Under the pieces are notes generated by a model that saw only the letters and a program-made list of their open reading frames with translations, did not search any database and had not been told where the DNA came from. A stretch of 64,000 nucleotides of DNA. It comes from Eutreptiella sp. 'Long Island Sound 2002' (lineage: Eukaryota > Euglenozoa > Euglenophyceae > Eutreptiales > Eutreptiaceae). The first letter of the stretch is position 1; each line of letters begins with the position of its first letter. A program made the translations under genes and the position numbers. This document shows, in pieces, positions 31,513-44,038 of this stretch. Location of the stretch: positions 146,161,767 through 146,225,766 of the forward strand of contig OZ038378.1 of the NCBI GenBank assembly GCA_964036045.1, read 5' to 3'.

Positions 31513-32184
31513 CTATCTTCGTGCGACCCGGTACCGCCAGCCTGTCATGTGGTTTGATCCTTGTATTTCTGTGCCTCGCATCTTGACTGCGTCCTCCGCT
31601 GACCGTCTCTTTTGCCCTCGGCAGCTCTGGGTGTATCTTACCAGTGGCTCCTGAAAATTAGGCCTTTCGTTAGGGAACAATGGACACGTCCTCCTCTTGT
31701 ATGAGGCTCTACAACATTCGGAGCTCTGCGTGGTACTGTAGTGAAAGGTATCAGCTACAGTACGCAGGGATGAGGCATATGGCTTCCCGTGGGTCTGTTG
31801 TGCCATATTGTGCACCACTGGGGATGTTGGCGAAAAGGAGTCCCACAGGGCGAAAAAGAACACCCACAGATGCACCCATGGGCACAGGACGGAGTCTGAG
31901 CACAACAAGTGCACGAGCAGAACACCACCACGCGATAGGGATGACTGGGATTGGCTGGAAAGGGCGCTCACCTGGACGGCTCTGCTATCCACTGATGTCG
32001 ACCCCCTCGTGTACAACAGAGCCCACAGATTCACTGTGAGCTGGGCCACCAACAGCCACTCATGCAACAACCGCCACTCTGCAAAAGGCAGTGGGTCGGG
32101 GGGTCTGAGAAACAGCGGCATGGAGGCACGCGGCGGCCACCCAACAGTTGCTGTCAATTTGTTGCCAAATGTTGTTTTGGTCAA
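31513..32184 (-). CDS. Possible exon of a hydrophobic protein
   Basis: This minus-strand stretch is open for 223 codons. It includes EWRLLHEWLLVAQLTVNLWA, LLVHLLCSDSVLCPWVHLWV and VFFFALWDSF, which could be membrane segments, followed by a hydrophilic C-terminal part. It lies 1.4 kb upstream, on the same strand, of the membrane-protein fragment at 29.3-30.1 kb and could belong to the same gene. The plus strand is also partly open, no family is recognised, and no ATG context was found, so this is tentative. Confidence 0.3.
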   Translation of the reverse strand: MTKTTFGNKLTATVGWPPRASMPLFLRPPDPLPFAEWRLLHEWLLVAQLTVNLWALLYTRGSTSVDSRAVQVSALSSQSQSSLSRGGVLLVHLLCSDSVLCPWVHLWVFFFALWDSFSPTSPVVHNMAQQTHGKPYASSLRTVADTFHYSTTQSSECCRASYKRRTCPLFPNERPNFQEPLVRYTQSCRGQKRRSAEDAVKMRGTEIQGSNHMTGWRYRVARR

Positions 32185-32343
32185 TCACCAACAATCATCC
32201 ACTACCCATCAACCACCATCAGCAAAAACCTTACGCCGCCTAGACATCAGGCTTTCCATGCTCCCATGCATCATTCTTTATCAGCGGCAGTTATACACAG
32301 CAAAAGAAGGTGCACAGGGGGCGTTCAGACTCAAATCCTGACC

Positions 32344-32770
32344 TCAACCCCCCCAAAAAATTTTTTGGGCCCTGTGGGAGGGGGGGGGGGGGTACATAAA
32401 CCCTGCCTTCTGGCAGAACCCGCCAAAAGGGGGCAATCCAAGTGGCTACAAAACTCGTGCTGTCGTGGCGTCCCCATACAAAGGAGGATTGAAAATGGCC
32501 ACATAGCCGTCTCAAATCAGAGAAAGGTTGGCAGCGTTCATTTTTGTTTTTGGCACAGGTCGCGTGCACTTTTTTTTGGTATGCATGCCGCGTGTACCGT
32601 TTTTTTGGATGTAGGTCGCGTAACAAAATCAAAGGCGTAAATCGCCTTTTGTTTTTGGCATAGGTCGTGTATGCCGTAGCATTTTTTTTCGACATGCGAC
32701 TTTCGCCCCAAAAAAAGGTGCACACAACATACACAAAAAAAGTAAGCGACTTACGCCTGACACGTTGGAA
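32344..32770. repeat. Bipartite repeat: GGTCCCC-type units then T-rich GGCGTAAGTCGC units
   Basis: After a G12 run (32,380-32,391) come two degenerate units (GGCAATCCAAGTGGCTACAA and GGATTGAAAATGGCCACATA). Then come six or so T-rich units such as TTTTGGCACAGGTCGCGTG and TTTTTGGATGTAGGTCGCGT. The order is the same as at 14.7-15.25 kb. Confidence 0.6.
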
Positions 32771-33034
32771 AGGGTGCCTCCAGCCTCGGCCTGAAACAAG
32801 ATTGTTCGACCTTTCTAGTTCCACCACCTCAGTGCCCCGTTGTTGGGCCGTGCCGCCCTGGCGCACAAGGGAGGTGACAACACAGCAGCGCGGGGGAGCC
32901 GGAGCCCCTTAGGTCTCCACTCAAGTGGTCCTCCTCCCCCTATGCTCCCATTCACCACATGAAAAATAGTGGTGCATTGCAGCAGATGCACAACTGAACC
33001 AGCAAAGGCAAATGGAACAGTTATTGGCCGCAAG

Positions 33035-33135
33035 AATCAAATGGGCTGCAGGGAGGAATCAAAATGGCTACATATGCCTTGCCGTCCCGAGGTCCCCAAA
33101 TGGGGAGGAATCAGATGGGTACCCACCCTGTGCCC
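33035..33135. repeat. GGTCCCC-type unit, isolated
   Basis: GGAGGAATCAAAATGGCTAC, CCTTGCCGTCCCGAGGTCCC and a second GGAGGAATCAGATGG form one and a half units of the family described at 14,690. Confidence 0.55.
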
Positions 33136-33789
33136 CCACAGCTCGGGGATAGAAGAAATTTCCATTCAAATAGAGCATGTTGGGTATAAACAAGTTCAAC
33201 AAAAACAATGCTCTGCCCCTTCCTATCCCATCTAAAACGATGTCCGGGCGTCATTGGTGCCCAAGTTGGTTGTACCCATTGTCAACCAATGGTGTGGGCA
33301 CGGGGGAGGGGTCCAGAGGGAGGGGGAGAGGGTGGGTATTTGCGCCGTGCGCTACTTTTACAGCGGGTTTGCCTGGAGTGGGTTGGCTTTTACAAAATGC
33401 CCCCAAAGGAGAGCAAACCCTTGGATACAAAACCTGTGTAAACATCCCTCCGTCTTGCCCGATCCGTCGCCTTCCAAGGTGAAAATACACAAGATGGCCC
33501 CTTGGGAGCAACCACCACCGTAGTGTGGGGTCTCCTTGCTGGATTGTCCACTTTTCCTACCCTAGTCCAAATAACAGAGGAAATTATAGCTCTTCCGGCC
33601 AAGCCACCAGTTAATCCACGGCTACTTGGTCGGGCTAGGCGGCTAACTTTGTGCACTGTGTGTCAAATGCTCCCTCCTGGCTCAACACGTAACCGCCCCA
33701 CGTGGTCAATGCATGGGCAGAAAATGCAGAAGGCTGAAAAGGGTTCATGTGGGCTCCAAGTAGGCCAAACATACTGACAAAAGCATGCA

Positions 33790-34170
33790 GAGTGGTCTAG
33801 GTTCATACTTTCGGTAAAAGGCGATTTTCAACCCAGTTTCAACTTGAAATGGCCGATTTTCCGGCATTTAGGGATATTTGGGAGGCCAAAACAAATAACC
33901 ACCGGCTGAAAATAGGCTAAGAATGCCTCTTGAAGTGCCAAGGATCAACTTTGGAAAACTGTGTTTCCGGACCCTCGTCAGGCCCTCCTTTGGACCCTCT
34001 TTTGGTCCCAAAATATTCCATGTTTTGAGCCGTTTCAGGTCGTTGAGGAGGCCAAAACAGGTCATTGTGGGCTAAAACCACTTGTCTAGGTCTCCTAAGA
34101 GGTCTAAGAACAACTTTGGAAAGATCAGTTTTGCCCACTTTTTATTTAACCCACAGGGGACCTGTGCTAA
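33790..34170. repeat. Degenerate repeats related to the 2.2-kb family
   Basis: Internal near-copies of GGAGGCCAAAACA...AATAACC/GGTCATTGTGGGC lie at 33,880 and 34,050. The reverse complement of 34,070-34,150 matches GTGGGCAA.A.TCATTTTTTC, then CTAGACC, then ACAAGTGGTT of the repeat at 2,560. Confidence 0.5.
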
Positions 34171-35215
34171 CCCTGCCCTAGCACTGGCCCAGTGCAATGC
34201 CCCCAGTGGTTTTGTGCCGGAGATGTACAGGAACGAAGAGAGGGCCAAATCCTGCCAAAATGAAAAAGTCAAGGAACATGCGGGGGGGGCATAATTTCGG
34301 CACTCTCCGAGTATGGCATGCCAGCCCTCCAATGCAACTCCCACCCCCTCCCCCGCACTCCAATTGATGCTACTACACCCCAAACAAAATATCCAGACCC
34401 ACCAAAATCGTTTCAACTTTTGCTTTTGCTCTTTTGTTTGCCAGCTCCAAGTGTATACCCACCGAGATCCTTGCCCTTTTGTTCCTTCCTTTCGTGGTGT
34501 TCTTGCCCCTACGGTTACTAATCCCGCTGCTTCTGCTCCTAGAACCAACCCTTAGTGTATTGCTCCTTTGTGGTGGAGTGTATAAGCTACCTAGTGCTCT
34601 TTGGTAACGTGGAAGTTTGTGGTACACCACCACAATTGGCCCTTTCCTACCTCCACACACACCTCCATCAAACCACCATATTCTTGTAGTGGCTCAGTCC
34701 AATTAGAAAAAAATTGGTGGCCACATCGAGTACTTTGCGGGTTGTGGACTTGGCATTCCATAGTTAGGGTCGCTATGGGGTGCTGTACAAAACCAGCAAC
34801 GGTACGTATTGCAAAAGAGGCATTATTCCGGAAAAAAAAATTGTACTCGCCTTTATCGAAAAAAGAAAATTACACACAATCAGCTAGTTGATACACCACT
34901 CATCAAGTTCTAGCTGCAATTTTTGGGCACCTATCTAGCACCTCGGACCAATTGAGGGGTGTCCTCCTCTGTGTAAGGAGTGGCCATGGCAGGTTACCCC
35001 TTGGGCTTTGCGGCTTCCATGTTTCGCTCCAAGGAGGGATCCTTGCCTTCGAGCGGGTGGGGGTAACGTGAACACCATCTGGGGTCTCAGAAAGTGCACC
35101 CTCAGAAATTGCACCCTAAACTTGGGTGCTGGGGGTGAGGTAGGAGGGGTATGAAGCTCAGTCACCCCTTCCTGAATGATCCACACAGGGCAATCAGCAT
35201 CGGGCAGGGACAAAA
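34171..35215. other. No gene recognised
   Basis: AT-balanced sequence with short frames only. Nothing can be supported. Confidence 0.35.
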
Positions 35216-35700
35216 TCAACGCGGGAATGAAATCAAAGTGGCCACATAACCCCGACTATCCTGGGATCCCCAAAGCAGGGACCAAATCAAAATGGCTACA
35301 CAACCCCTGCCGTCTTGGCTTCAGAGTGGGTTTCAAATCCCATCCGGTACCACAGCCACCAATGTGGTGCGTTTCATCATCTTGGTTGTTGCCATCTTGG
35401 GATTCGGGCAAAAATGGCTGCATAGCCCCTGCCATCTTGAGGGTCCCCAAAGTAGGGAGGAAATCACAATGGCTCACGGCCACTAGTTGTTTTTCGTCGT
35501 AACTGTGAATGATGCATTTTTCCGCTTTTTTTTTGTTTGCGGTAAATGCGAGGACCCAGTTTTGCAGTACTCACAAATACCGTTTTTTGTACTTGCGTTT
35601 ACTGCAAAAAAAAAAAAAAACTACATGACCGTATGTTTTTTTTGGTACTCGTGTTTACTGCAAACAAAATTACACAACTTATACAACGTACACACACACT
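35216..35700. repeat. Bipartite repeat, third locus
   Basis: Four GGTCCCC-type units (AAATCAAAGTGGCCACATAA, ACCAAATCAAAATGGCTACA, GCAAAAATGGCTGCATAGCC, GTCCCCAAAGTAGGGAGGAA) are followed from 35,500 by T-rich units with TGCGGTAAATGCGAGG and ACTTGCGTTTACTGC. The second part has diverged from GGCGTAAGTCGC, but the order is the same as in the other loci. Confidence 0.5.
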
Positions 35701-36796
35701 TCTCGTGGAATAGTTGTAAGCAACGACCAAAAGAGAAGACATCACTTCGACTTGACCAAGCCACATGCAATGGACCCCCAAATCCCCACATGAACATAAA
35801 AGCAGGGGGTTCCTCAACCAACAACCCATCCTAAGCTGACAACCACCAACCCTGTCTTGTGCAGCTCTAAATACGAACATGCCTGGGACCATGAGAAAAA
35901 GGAGGGTTGCTGAGGCATGTTGAAGGAAGGAGACAAAGAACCCATCATGGGCCACAGGTGTTGTGGGGTAATTGAGGGTTGTTGAGCGTTGACTCAGGTT
36001 TTTGTGAATAATGAAAACCTTGCATCAGTGACCATTGCTGGACGTTGGTCACGGCTATCAAAGATTGTGAAGGTGGTTGCAATTTGTTGGGTGACACAAC
36101 GAACAGTGAACACATCACGGTGTTCTTGAACCTTGCCATACCTTGTAATGGGCAGTTCTTCAATTTGGTGGTGGGGGATATTCCGTGCCGTACTCAAACA
36201 CACATGAGCAAACAAATGATGCATATTCCATGCGATTGTAAATTTTTCTGACTTTGCATAGGGCGAACATTGTGCACACCACCAAGCTTCAGATCCATCA
36301 CAAATGCCACAGAATCAGCCTTGGTCACGAGGATGATGAACATCAGCGGAATGTAAAGGCAATGCACCGCAACTCCGAACACAAGTGCAGCGCCGGAGAG
36401 ATAATACTGTAGTGAGGAGGGGATGTGGTAAAAGAGGATGGAAGGGCAATAGATGGTGTGATCCATCAACCTCCGTGGGTTACAATTGCACGTTTCTGCT
36501 CAGCCCTCATTTGGGCTGTTGAGCTGTTGTCAGGCCCTGCTGTTTGGCCTGCATCCAAGACAAATTCGGTCCAGCGTGCGCACTGATTTCGGCCAAGGAA
36601 CAACAACTCAAGCCTAGGTGATCAAATAGAACTCAGCTCATGACTGGTTCCTCTTGGTTTCTCAAGCAAGTGGTCGTCGTGTGGTTGTCTATACCTCCCA
36701 TTCAATGGGGCCCCACTGTGACTTGTGTTGTTTGGGCAGGGGACAGAGTGGGATACCTGACAACATTGGGTCCCAATCTTCCCTGGGCTTCCGGTG
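35701..36796. other. No gene recognised
   Basis: A hydrophobic minus-strand frame at 36,194-36,469 (ALVFGVAVHCLYIPLMFII) is the only protein-like piece, too short to assign. Confidence 0.3.
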
Positions 36797-36822
36797 CACA
36801 CACACAATCACACACACACACA
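36797..36822 (+). repeat. Short CA microsatellite at the 3' side of the retroelement
   Basis: CACACACACAATCACACACACACACA. It lies at the downstream (3') border of the Penelope-like element, matching the CA tract on the other side. Confidence 0.8.
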
Positions 36823-37239
36823 ATGGAAACCGCAAAAACAAGAACAGAGCAAGAAAAGCGGTGAAAGAAAACTCCTCAGGAACAGCAGAGCTGTCCTAGA
36901 CGTCTTTCGGTCTGTTGACAAATGCAGTAATGTGCAGCATTGTGTTCGGTCACAGTTCTTCCCCTCATCCCTGCCCTGCGATTCTGTGCTGCACCACCAA
37001 CAGACCATAATTCACCTACGGAGGAGGTCGTGTTTTTCTAGTCCAACTTATGCAACCTGTGCTAGGTGCTTCCATCTAGCCGCACACACACAAGGGGGCA
37101 TAGCCGGGGGGTGTTTCACGGACCTGTCCCACAAACCTGCAATAAATGTATGTCCGTGCTCCAAGTGGGTTCGTACCCTTCCGGCTGGAGTTCAGGGGGT
37201 ATCATGGTGTCTGTGTAGTGTTTGTCATTCCACTTAGCA

Positions 37240-38473
37240 TTGTGCTTGAGCCAGTGGATTAATTTTGTGACTACTGCCGACCGTGCGCATGATTGGTGGT
37301 GTGCAATGGCGTACACCGCGCGCATAGTGTTTTCTGAGTACCAGGGAGGATGCAGAGTACACACGGCGCACTGACTTGTGCATCGCGCGCATCACCGTCA
37401 TCCGTGCATAGTCACAGGCCAGCGCAACCTGAGCCCATGCCAGGGCAGACAGGATTTGGGACCCCCAGCTGTGCAGCCATGGTAATGCAGCCGTAAGGCC
37501 GCTGGTAAAGATGCACGCAAGGTACTCGGGGCCGCACGACTGGGGAGATCAGTGGTTTCCCGTATCTCAGGGACCAGTCCTCTTTCAGTGCTGAGGGGTG
37601 GGTCGTGCTCAGCCCTACACCCTCCCTGACAGTCATGCTGATTCCCAGTGCCTGTGCCATTTTTGACAGGCACTGTCCTTCGCAGATCACTGCTCCCCCG
37701 TCCAGGCAAGGGCATAGTACCTCCAGGTCCCATATCTTGGACAGTGTATCAGAGGTCATCTGGATTACACTGGTGGTCTGACCCGGGCGCATGCTTGACG
37801 CACACAGAATGTTATCCCTGAATTGGCAGAGGATAAACCAGACGGGGCCTCTTTGCCAGACTAGGTATCCCTCTTCGGACACACTCAAAGTACCCCAGTC
37901 CCGCAGTTTCTTGCCCGCACATTTTGTTTTCCAGAGTGTATGTAAATCAGCGCTTTGTGCTGAAAACGGGCCTCCCATTGGGATACTTGTGTCGCGTTGC
38001 CAGAGGGTGCCAACTGCGTGCGGTACGTTGTTTTTTTGCATTTCAAATTTCAGTAACCGCATCAGTAGATCATGTGAAATGCACCAGAACCTGCTGTTTG
38101 TGGCCTGTCCTGCCCGATCAAGCTTCGGGGTGTCCTTATTTACCGACCACTGCAGCTGTGTTTGACTCCAGCGCCGTTTTTTGTACAGCCAGTGTGACGC
38201 CTCTTTGAATGCCTGTAGTATCGCGCGGGGGTTTATATTGTCAAACTGCTTTTTGCAGTCAAGCTCAGTCAGAGATCGCACCCCCTTTCGGGCAACAAAT
38301 TGAAACCAGCTAGAGACCTGTTTTATATCCGCACATTGGAAGATATTCGGTACTTCACTCTGTAGCATGTGCAGCATGTAGGTAAAGGACCGTGCAGCCA
38401 GTTGCAGTTGCTGTCTGTCCAGTATTGGGACGAGTGATGCGGAAATCCCCCTGAACACCCAGGTTTTGTGCAT
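37240..38473 (-). pseudogene. Reverse transcriptase domain of the Penelope-like element
   Basis: This frame is entered by a shift from the upstream frame near 38,460. Motif A is SLTELDCKKQFDNINP with its catalytic Asp at 38,260. Motif B is SIPMGGPFSAQSADL near 37,990. Motif C is FILCQFRDNILCAS with its Asp at 37,816, so the usual DD pair reads DN. The thumb-like part runs on to 37,412, but the better reading changes frame near 37,470 and continues as SALAWAQVALACDYARMTVM and SVRRVYSASSLVLRKHYARG to a stop near 37,240. RTs of this group copy element RNA primed at the nicked target and are related to telomerase RT. Confidence 0.7.
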
Positions 38474-39414
38474 AGGGATTTTGCTTTAGCTAGCACATAT
38501 AGTATGCACAACCGCCCCTTCGGGTTGTGTTGCAGGTGCATCTCCTTGACTGCCTTGGAAATTTGGCGGTCCCATTGTTCTTGCGTGCAGCCTGCTGGCA
38601 CAAAATTTTCTTTTATCATGAACTCCTCTATCTTGTCCCACGGCCAGGCTGAACAAAACCCCCACATTTCCCCAGCCCCCTTGTCGACAGTCCTGATATA
38701 TTGTGACCTGGCAAGGAATTTGGACAGGTGGCGCAGCTGGCTCAGCAAGTTACCGGATTCAGGGGACAAGGAGGGGGGCAGTAGCTGGTCCAATGGGGGT
38801 ACATGCGTGTGTAGGTGCTTGCAGAGATCTGTGATGCCCTCAATTGCCTTCGCTCTGGCCTTGGCACCTGGTACGGGAACAGGGTCGTTGGGACGCAGTG
38901 CCTCATGGCCCCCCACCCCGAAGTTGACAGGCAATAACGCTGCGTGTCCTTCAATGTCAACTACTCTGCCGAATTCGGCTGCTCGCGTTGCGAAATGAGC
39001 ACATCTACACGCAGGTCTGGCTTGGAGACGTGACTGAGACATGGCGTGTGACTGGAACAATGACCTGACGGTGTGTGGGTCTGACCAGAAAATGCGTACG
39101 CTGTGCTTGAGTGCTTGTCTTTTGTATGCTTTTAGTGTTGAGGTGTGTAGGATTCTGCGAACCACATTTGTGACAATTTTCTTCTGTGGTTTTGTCAAGT
39201 TGGGAACCACAATCGTGCCGCAGACATGGAAGGGCGGCGCCAACTGGCTGGCGGTGTCCCGCAAAACTGTCTGGAGTGCTTTCAAGCGCTGTGTGTCCCG
39301 CTCTTGTTTCGCCTGTCTGAGTTCCTGTAGGACGTGTAGGATTGTACTGGTGATGTATGCACATTTTGAATTTGACGTGTCATTTTCTGAAATGCCTGGT
39401 GGTATGTCATTCAC
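38323..39414 (-). pseudogene. Linker with CxC motif and N-terminal fingers of the Penelope-like RT
   Basis: Continues in the same frame as the endonuclease after a single TAG at 39,418-39,420. Residue landmarks are a helical charged N-terminal part, SVRIFWSDPH, the CxC motif at 39,001-39,009, a Pro-rich hinge, then FLARSQYIRTVDKGAGEMWG with the DKG motif at 38,677-38,685. Toward the end CILYVLAKAKSLC corresponds to the start of the palm region, after which the reading shifts to the next frame. The first codon in this frame after the TAG-GCA pair is GTG; a separate start here is not implied. Confidence 0.65.
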
Positions 39415-39664
39415 TGCCTAGTGGCGGAGGTCAGACCACCAGTTGTGCTCAGCCAAACCTGTCTGGAACAGGGTGTTACAGTACTGTACAGGAATTGTAA
39501 CCCAGTCCGCCATGTTTGTTGTCAGCAGCAGCTTGTGAAATGTTGCACAGTCGGCTGCCGAACGTGCGTCTGTATGGTGTTTGCGCAATCTCTGGACTGG
39601 GCTCTGGCCTGTCTGTCTGACATATACAGCGCCTGTACGCAGGTTGACAGACACACATATATCA

Positions 39665-40638
<974 letters not shown>

Positions 40639-41010
40639 TGTCAACAAACAGGCGAGCACAACGCCAAGTCCGGATGCCAATTCCTTGTTAGCTGGTCATC
40701 AAACAAGACAAAGCATGTTCAACGCCAGTAGGCGCCTTTCTGCAGTACAGGGCGAGAGGAGGCACAGCCTGCGCTCGTTCATGAAGGTCTCCAGCCCTCG
40801 GCAGCTGCGCAGAGCGCTAAGCCAAGGGCCTGCAAAGGACAGACACAGATGTTAAGCTGGTTCAGTACTGGGCTGTGGGAATATTTCGGAGCCCTCACCT
40901 CCATGTCCCTGCACTACTTTCACCGCCCTCCGAGGTTTGTGGAATCGTCAGTTCAACAGGGGGAAGAAAGAGAGAAAGAATGAAGCCAGAAATGCACCAT
41001 CATTGGTGCA

Positions 41011-41198
<188 letters not shown>

Positions 41199-41362
41199 CA
41201 CCGGATGCTATCTGATCCCTCAAAGCACAAAGTTGCAGATCCACAGCAGTCAAAACAAAAAACTCATCAGTGACAAAGCCACATGCGGTGTTCAGTTCAT
41301 TTCCAGACCCCAATACCTGTGGTCGACAGGGGGGTCTAGAGGGGGGGGGGGGTCAAATTTTT

Positions 41363-41365
<3 letters not shown>

Positions 41366-41412
<47 letters not shown>
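41366..41412 (+). repeat. TG microsatellite, about 23 units
   Basis: (GT)n on the plus strand. Its orientation is opposite to the CA tracts 170 and 730 bp away, so the three can pair as inverted repeats. Confidence 0.97.
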
Positions 41413-41413
<1 letters not shown>

Positions 41414-42005
41414 CATCAAAACTGAGTGAGTATGCCCGTCGGTACTTCTGGGTGGATACACTTTTTTCAGGAGGCAATCCTCCAGTTGGCTAACCCCAAC
41501 AGCCGGGCCGGGAGGCTGGGGGGGGGGGGAGTGGTACATGTCAAACAATGGAGGATCGATACATGTCAAACAATCGAGGGGATCCTTGTTGGGATGAGCC
41601 AAGACTTGGCATTAGGGGGGTGATCCATCCAACATAACCAAAAAGTACTTTTTTGAATGTTACTACGAAAATTGTTCACAAAAACACACAGTGAAAATTT
41701 TCAGCCCTCCGTTTTATGTGTCTTCTATGGCAACACTTGTTTCGAAATGTACTATAGCGCAATAGTACACTTAGTGTGGTGCACTGTACAGTATAGCACA
41801 CTGACAGTCACAAGCCTCCAATGTACTCCATGGCTGCAACGGCAAATTAAGATTCATCAATCGGGGTTTCGTGCCAATTGTGGCAATTTCCAATTTGAGG
41901 AGTGATAATGTCATATTATCACTTCCATGTTTGCACTATTCTTGCCGCAATTTAAGGCCCAATATGCTGTACATGCCCCTTCAATTCTACTGCGGCTCTG
42001 GAGTA

Positions 42006-44038
42006 AATCACCTCGCAGAGGTTGTTAGATCAAAGCCAGGCAGGCGTATATAGGGGAAAATGCCACATACCCCCCCATTTTGGCCTTTTTGGGCCTATTC
42101 GCGTACCCTACCCCAAGGGGTTGAATTGTTAGTTTAACCCCTTGTAAAATCATTATTTTGTCCAATAAACGCATCCCCCAATGAGTTTTTGGTCCGGACC
42201 CCCCTAGACCCCCCCCACTTGAAACCCACTTTTTTCAGGTTTTCAAGGAGGGGGGGGGGGTGGGGGGGTGGGGGGGTGGGGGGGGGGGTCAAAAAATGAC
42301 CCCCACTTTTTTTGGGTCGCAAATCATGAATCTTTTGGTTTTTTTTGATTTTGAGCCGAAAAAGTGTTTCCGGGTCCCGACTCCATAGGGTTTGTATGGG
42401 GCGGAGTGGGACGAGCGCTTATGCAGTTTATGCACTTTTTCAGCCATTTTTGCTATGTTGGCGGTTTTGGCGACCTCGGTGACCCCGTGGTATCCACTTT
42501 GAGGGGTGTGAGTGGGGATGTTGTGACAGTATCTGCCTCCTAGTATACGGAAGGACGTTTTTTGCAGTCTCTAGCCTTGCTTAGGGCCGTTCACAACCCG
42601 TGCCAAAAACGCAAAATGGCTCTTTCCACCAATAATGGCTTAGTGAATGGGCTGGTACGCAACCTGCTTATGCAGTTTTTTACCCTGGACAGCTCAAAAA
42701 TCGAAGTTTCCGAAACTTACTTTTTTGACATCGTGATCACCTAAAATGACCATCCAAGCTATGGAAAGCATGTTTTAGGCCGTATTTACGTGTTTTTCGC
42801 CCGATTTGGGTATTAGGTCCGGGGGGGGGGGTCTTCCAAGGGATTGGTACACAACCTGCTTATGCACTTTTTCACTATGGGCAGCTCAAAAATCGAAGTT
42901 TTCGAAACTTGTTTTTTTGATGTTGTGACCACTTAAAATGACCATCCAAGGTATGCAAAGCATGTTTTAGGCCGTATTTGCGTGTTTTTCACCCTATTTG
43001 GGTGTTAGGTCCGGGGGGGGGGGTCTCCCAAGGGACGGGTGCACAACCTGCTTATGCAGTTTTTCAACCCAGACAGCTCAAAAATCGAAGTTTTTGAAAC
43101 TTGTTTTTGTGACATCGTGATCACCTAAAATGACATCTCAAGCTATGCAAAGCATATTTTAGGCCGTATTTACGTGTTTTTCACCCTATTTGGGTGTTGG
43201 GTCCGGGGGGGGGGGGTGTCTCCCAAGGGACGGGTGCACAACCTGCTTTATGCAGTTTTTCAACCCGGACAGCTCAAAAATCGAAGTTTTTGAAACTTGA
43301 TTTTTTGATATTGTGACCACCTAAAATGACCATCCAAGCTATGGAAAGCATGTTTTAGGCCGTATTTACGTGTTTTTCACCCTTTTTGGGTATCAGGTCG
43401 GGGGGGGGGGGGGGGGCTCCCAAGGGACGGGTGCACAACCTGCTTATGCAGTTTTTCACCCCGGACAGCTCAAAAATGGAAGTTTTCGAAACATATTTTT
43501 TTGATATTGTGACCACCCAAAATGACCATCCAAGCTATGTAAAGCATGTTTTAGGCCGTATTTACGTGTTTTTCACCCTATTTGGGTATCAGGTCGGGGG
43601 GGGGGGGGGGGGGGCTCCCAAGGGACGGGTGCACAACCTGCTTATGCAGTTTTTCACCCCGGACAGCTCAAAAATGGAAGTTTTTTAAACTTGTTTTTGT
43701 GATATTGTGATCACCTAAAATGACCATCCAAGGTATGTAAAGCATGTTTTAGGCCGTATTTACGTGCTTTTCACCCGATTTGGGTATTAGGTCCAAGGGG
43801 GGGGGGGGTCTCCCAAGGGATTGGTACACAACCTGCTGATGCAGTTTGTCACCCTGGGCAGCTCAAAAATCGAAGTTTTCGAAACTTGTTTTTTTGATAC
43901 CGTGATCACCTAAAATGATCATCCAAGGTATGTAAAGCATGTTTTAGCCGGTATTTATGTAGTTTCCACCCTATTTTGGGTGTGTGTTGCTCGCGGTAGA
44001 TTCTCTGCGAGGTGGACTTGCCGAAGGCAATAGAATTT
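42006..44038 (+). repeat. Left arm of a 21-kb inverted repeat pair
   Basis: The arm begins AATCACCTCGCAGAGGTTGT and ends TTCTCTGCGAGGTGGACTTG, then CCGAAGGCAATAGAATTT. Its reverse complement forms 60,646-63,110. The arm has a unique outer part (42,006-42,560), then seven tandem 195-bp units. The words CACCTCGCAGAG and CTCTGCGAGGTG at its two ends are themselves inverted, so each arm looks like a separate mobile unit. No protein-coding sequence is found inside. Confidence 0.85.
42560..43975 (+). repeat. Tandem 195-bp repeat, seven units, left arm
   Basis: Each unit has AACCTGCTTATGCAGTTTTT, CAGCTCAAAAATCGAAGTTT, AAAATGACCATCCAAGCTAT, AGCATGTTTTAGGCCGTATT, and TTTGGGTATTAGGTC followed by a run of 10-18 G. 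Only the G run and scattered bases vary. Nine inverted units lie at 60,700-62,440. Confidence 0.9.

Noticed and set aside
42006-44038. Small ORFs within the tandem 195-bp arrays
   Set aside because: They repeat with the satellite unit, are interrupted differently in each unit and in each arm, and show no conserved start or stop.
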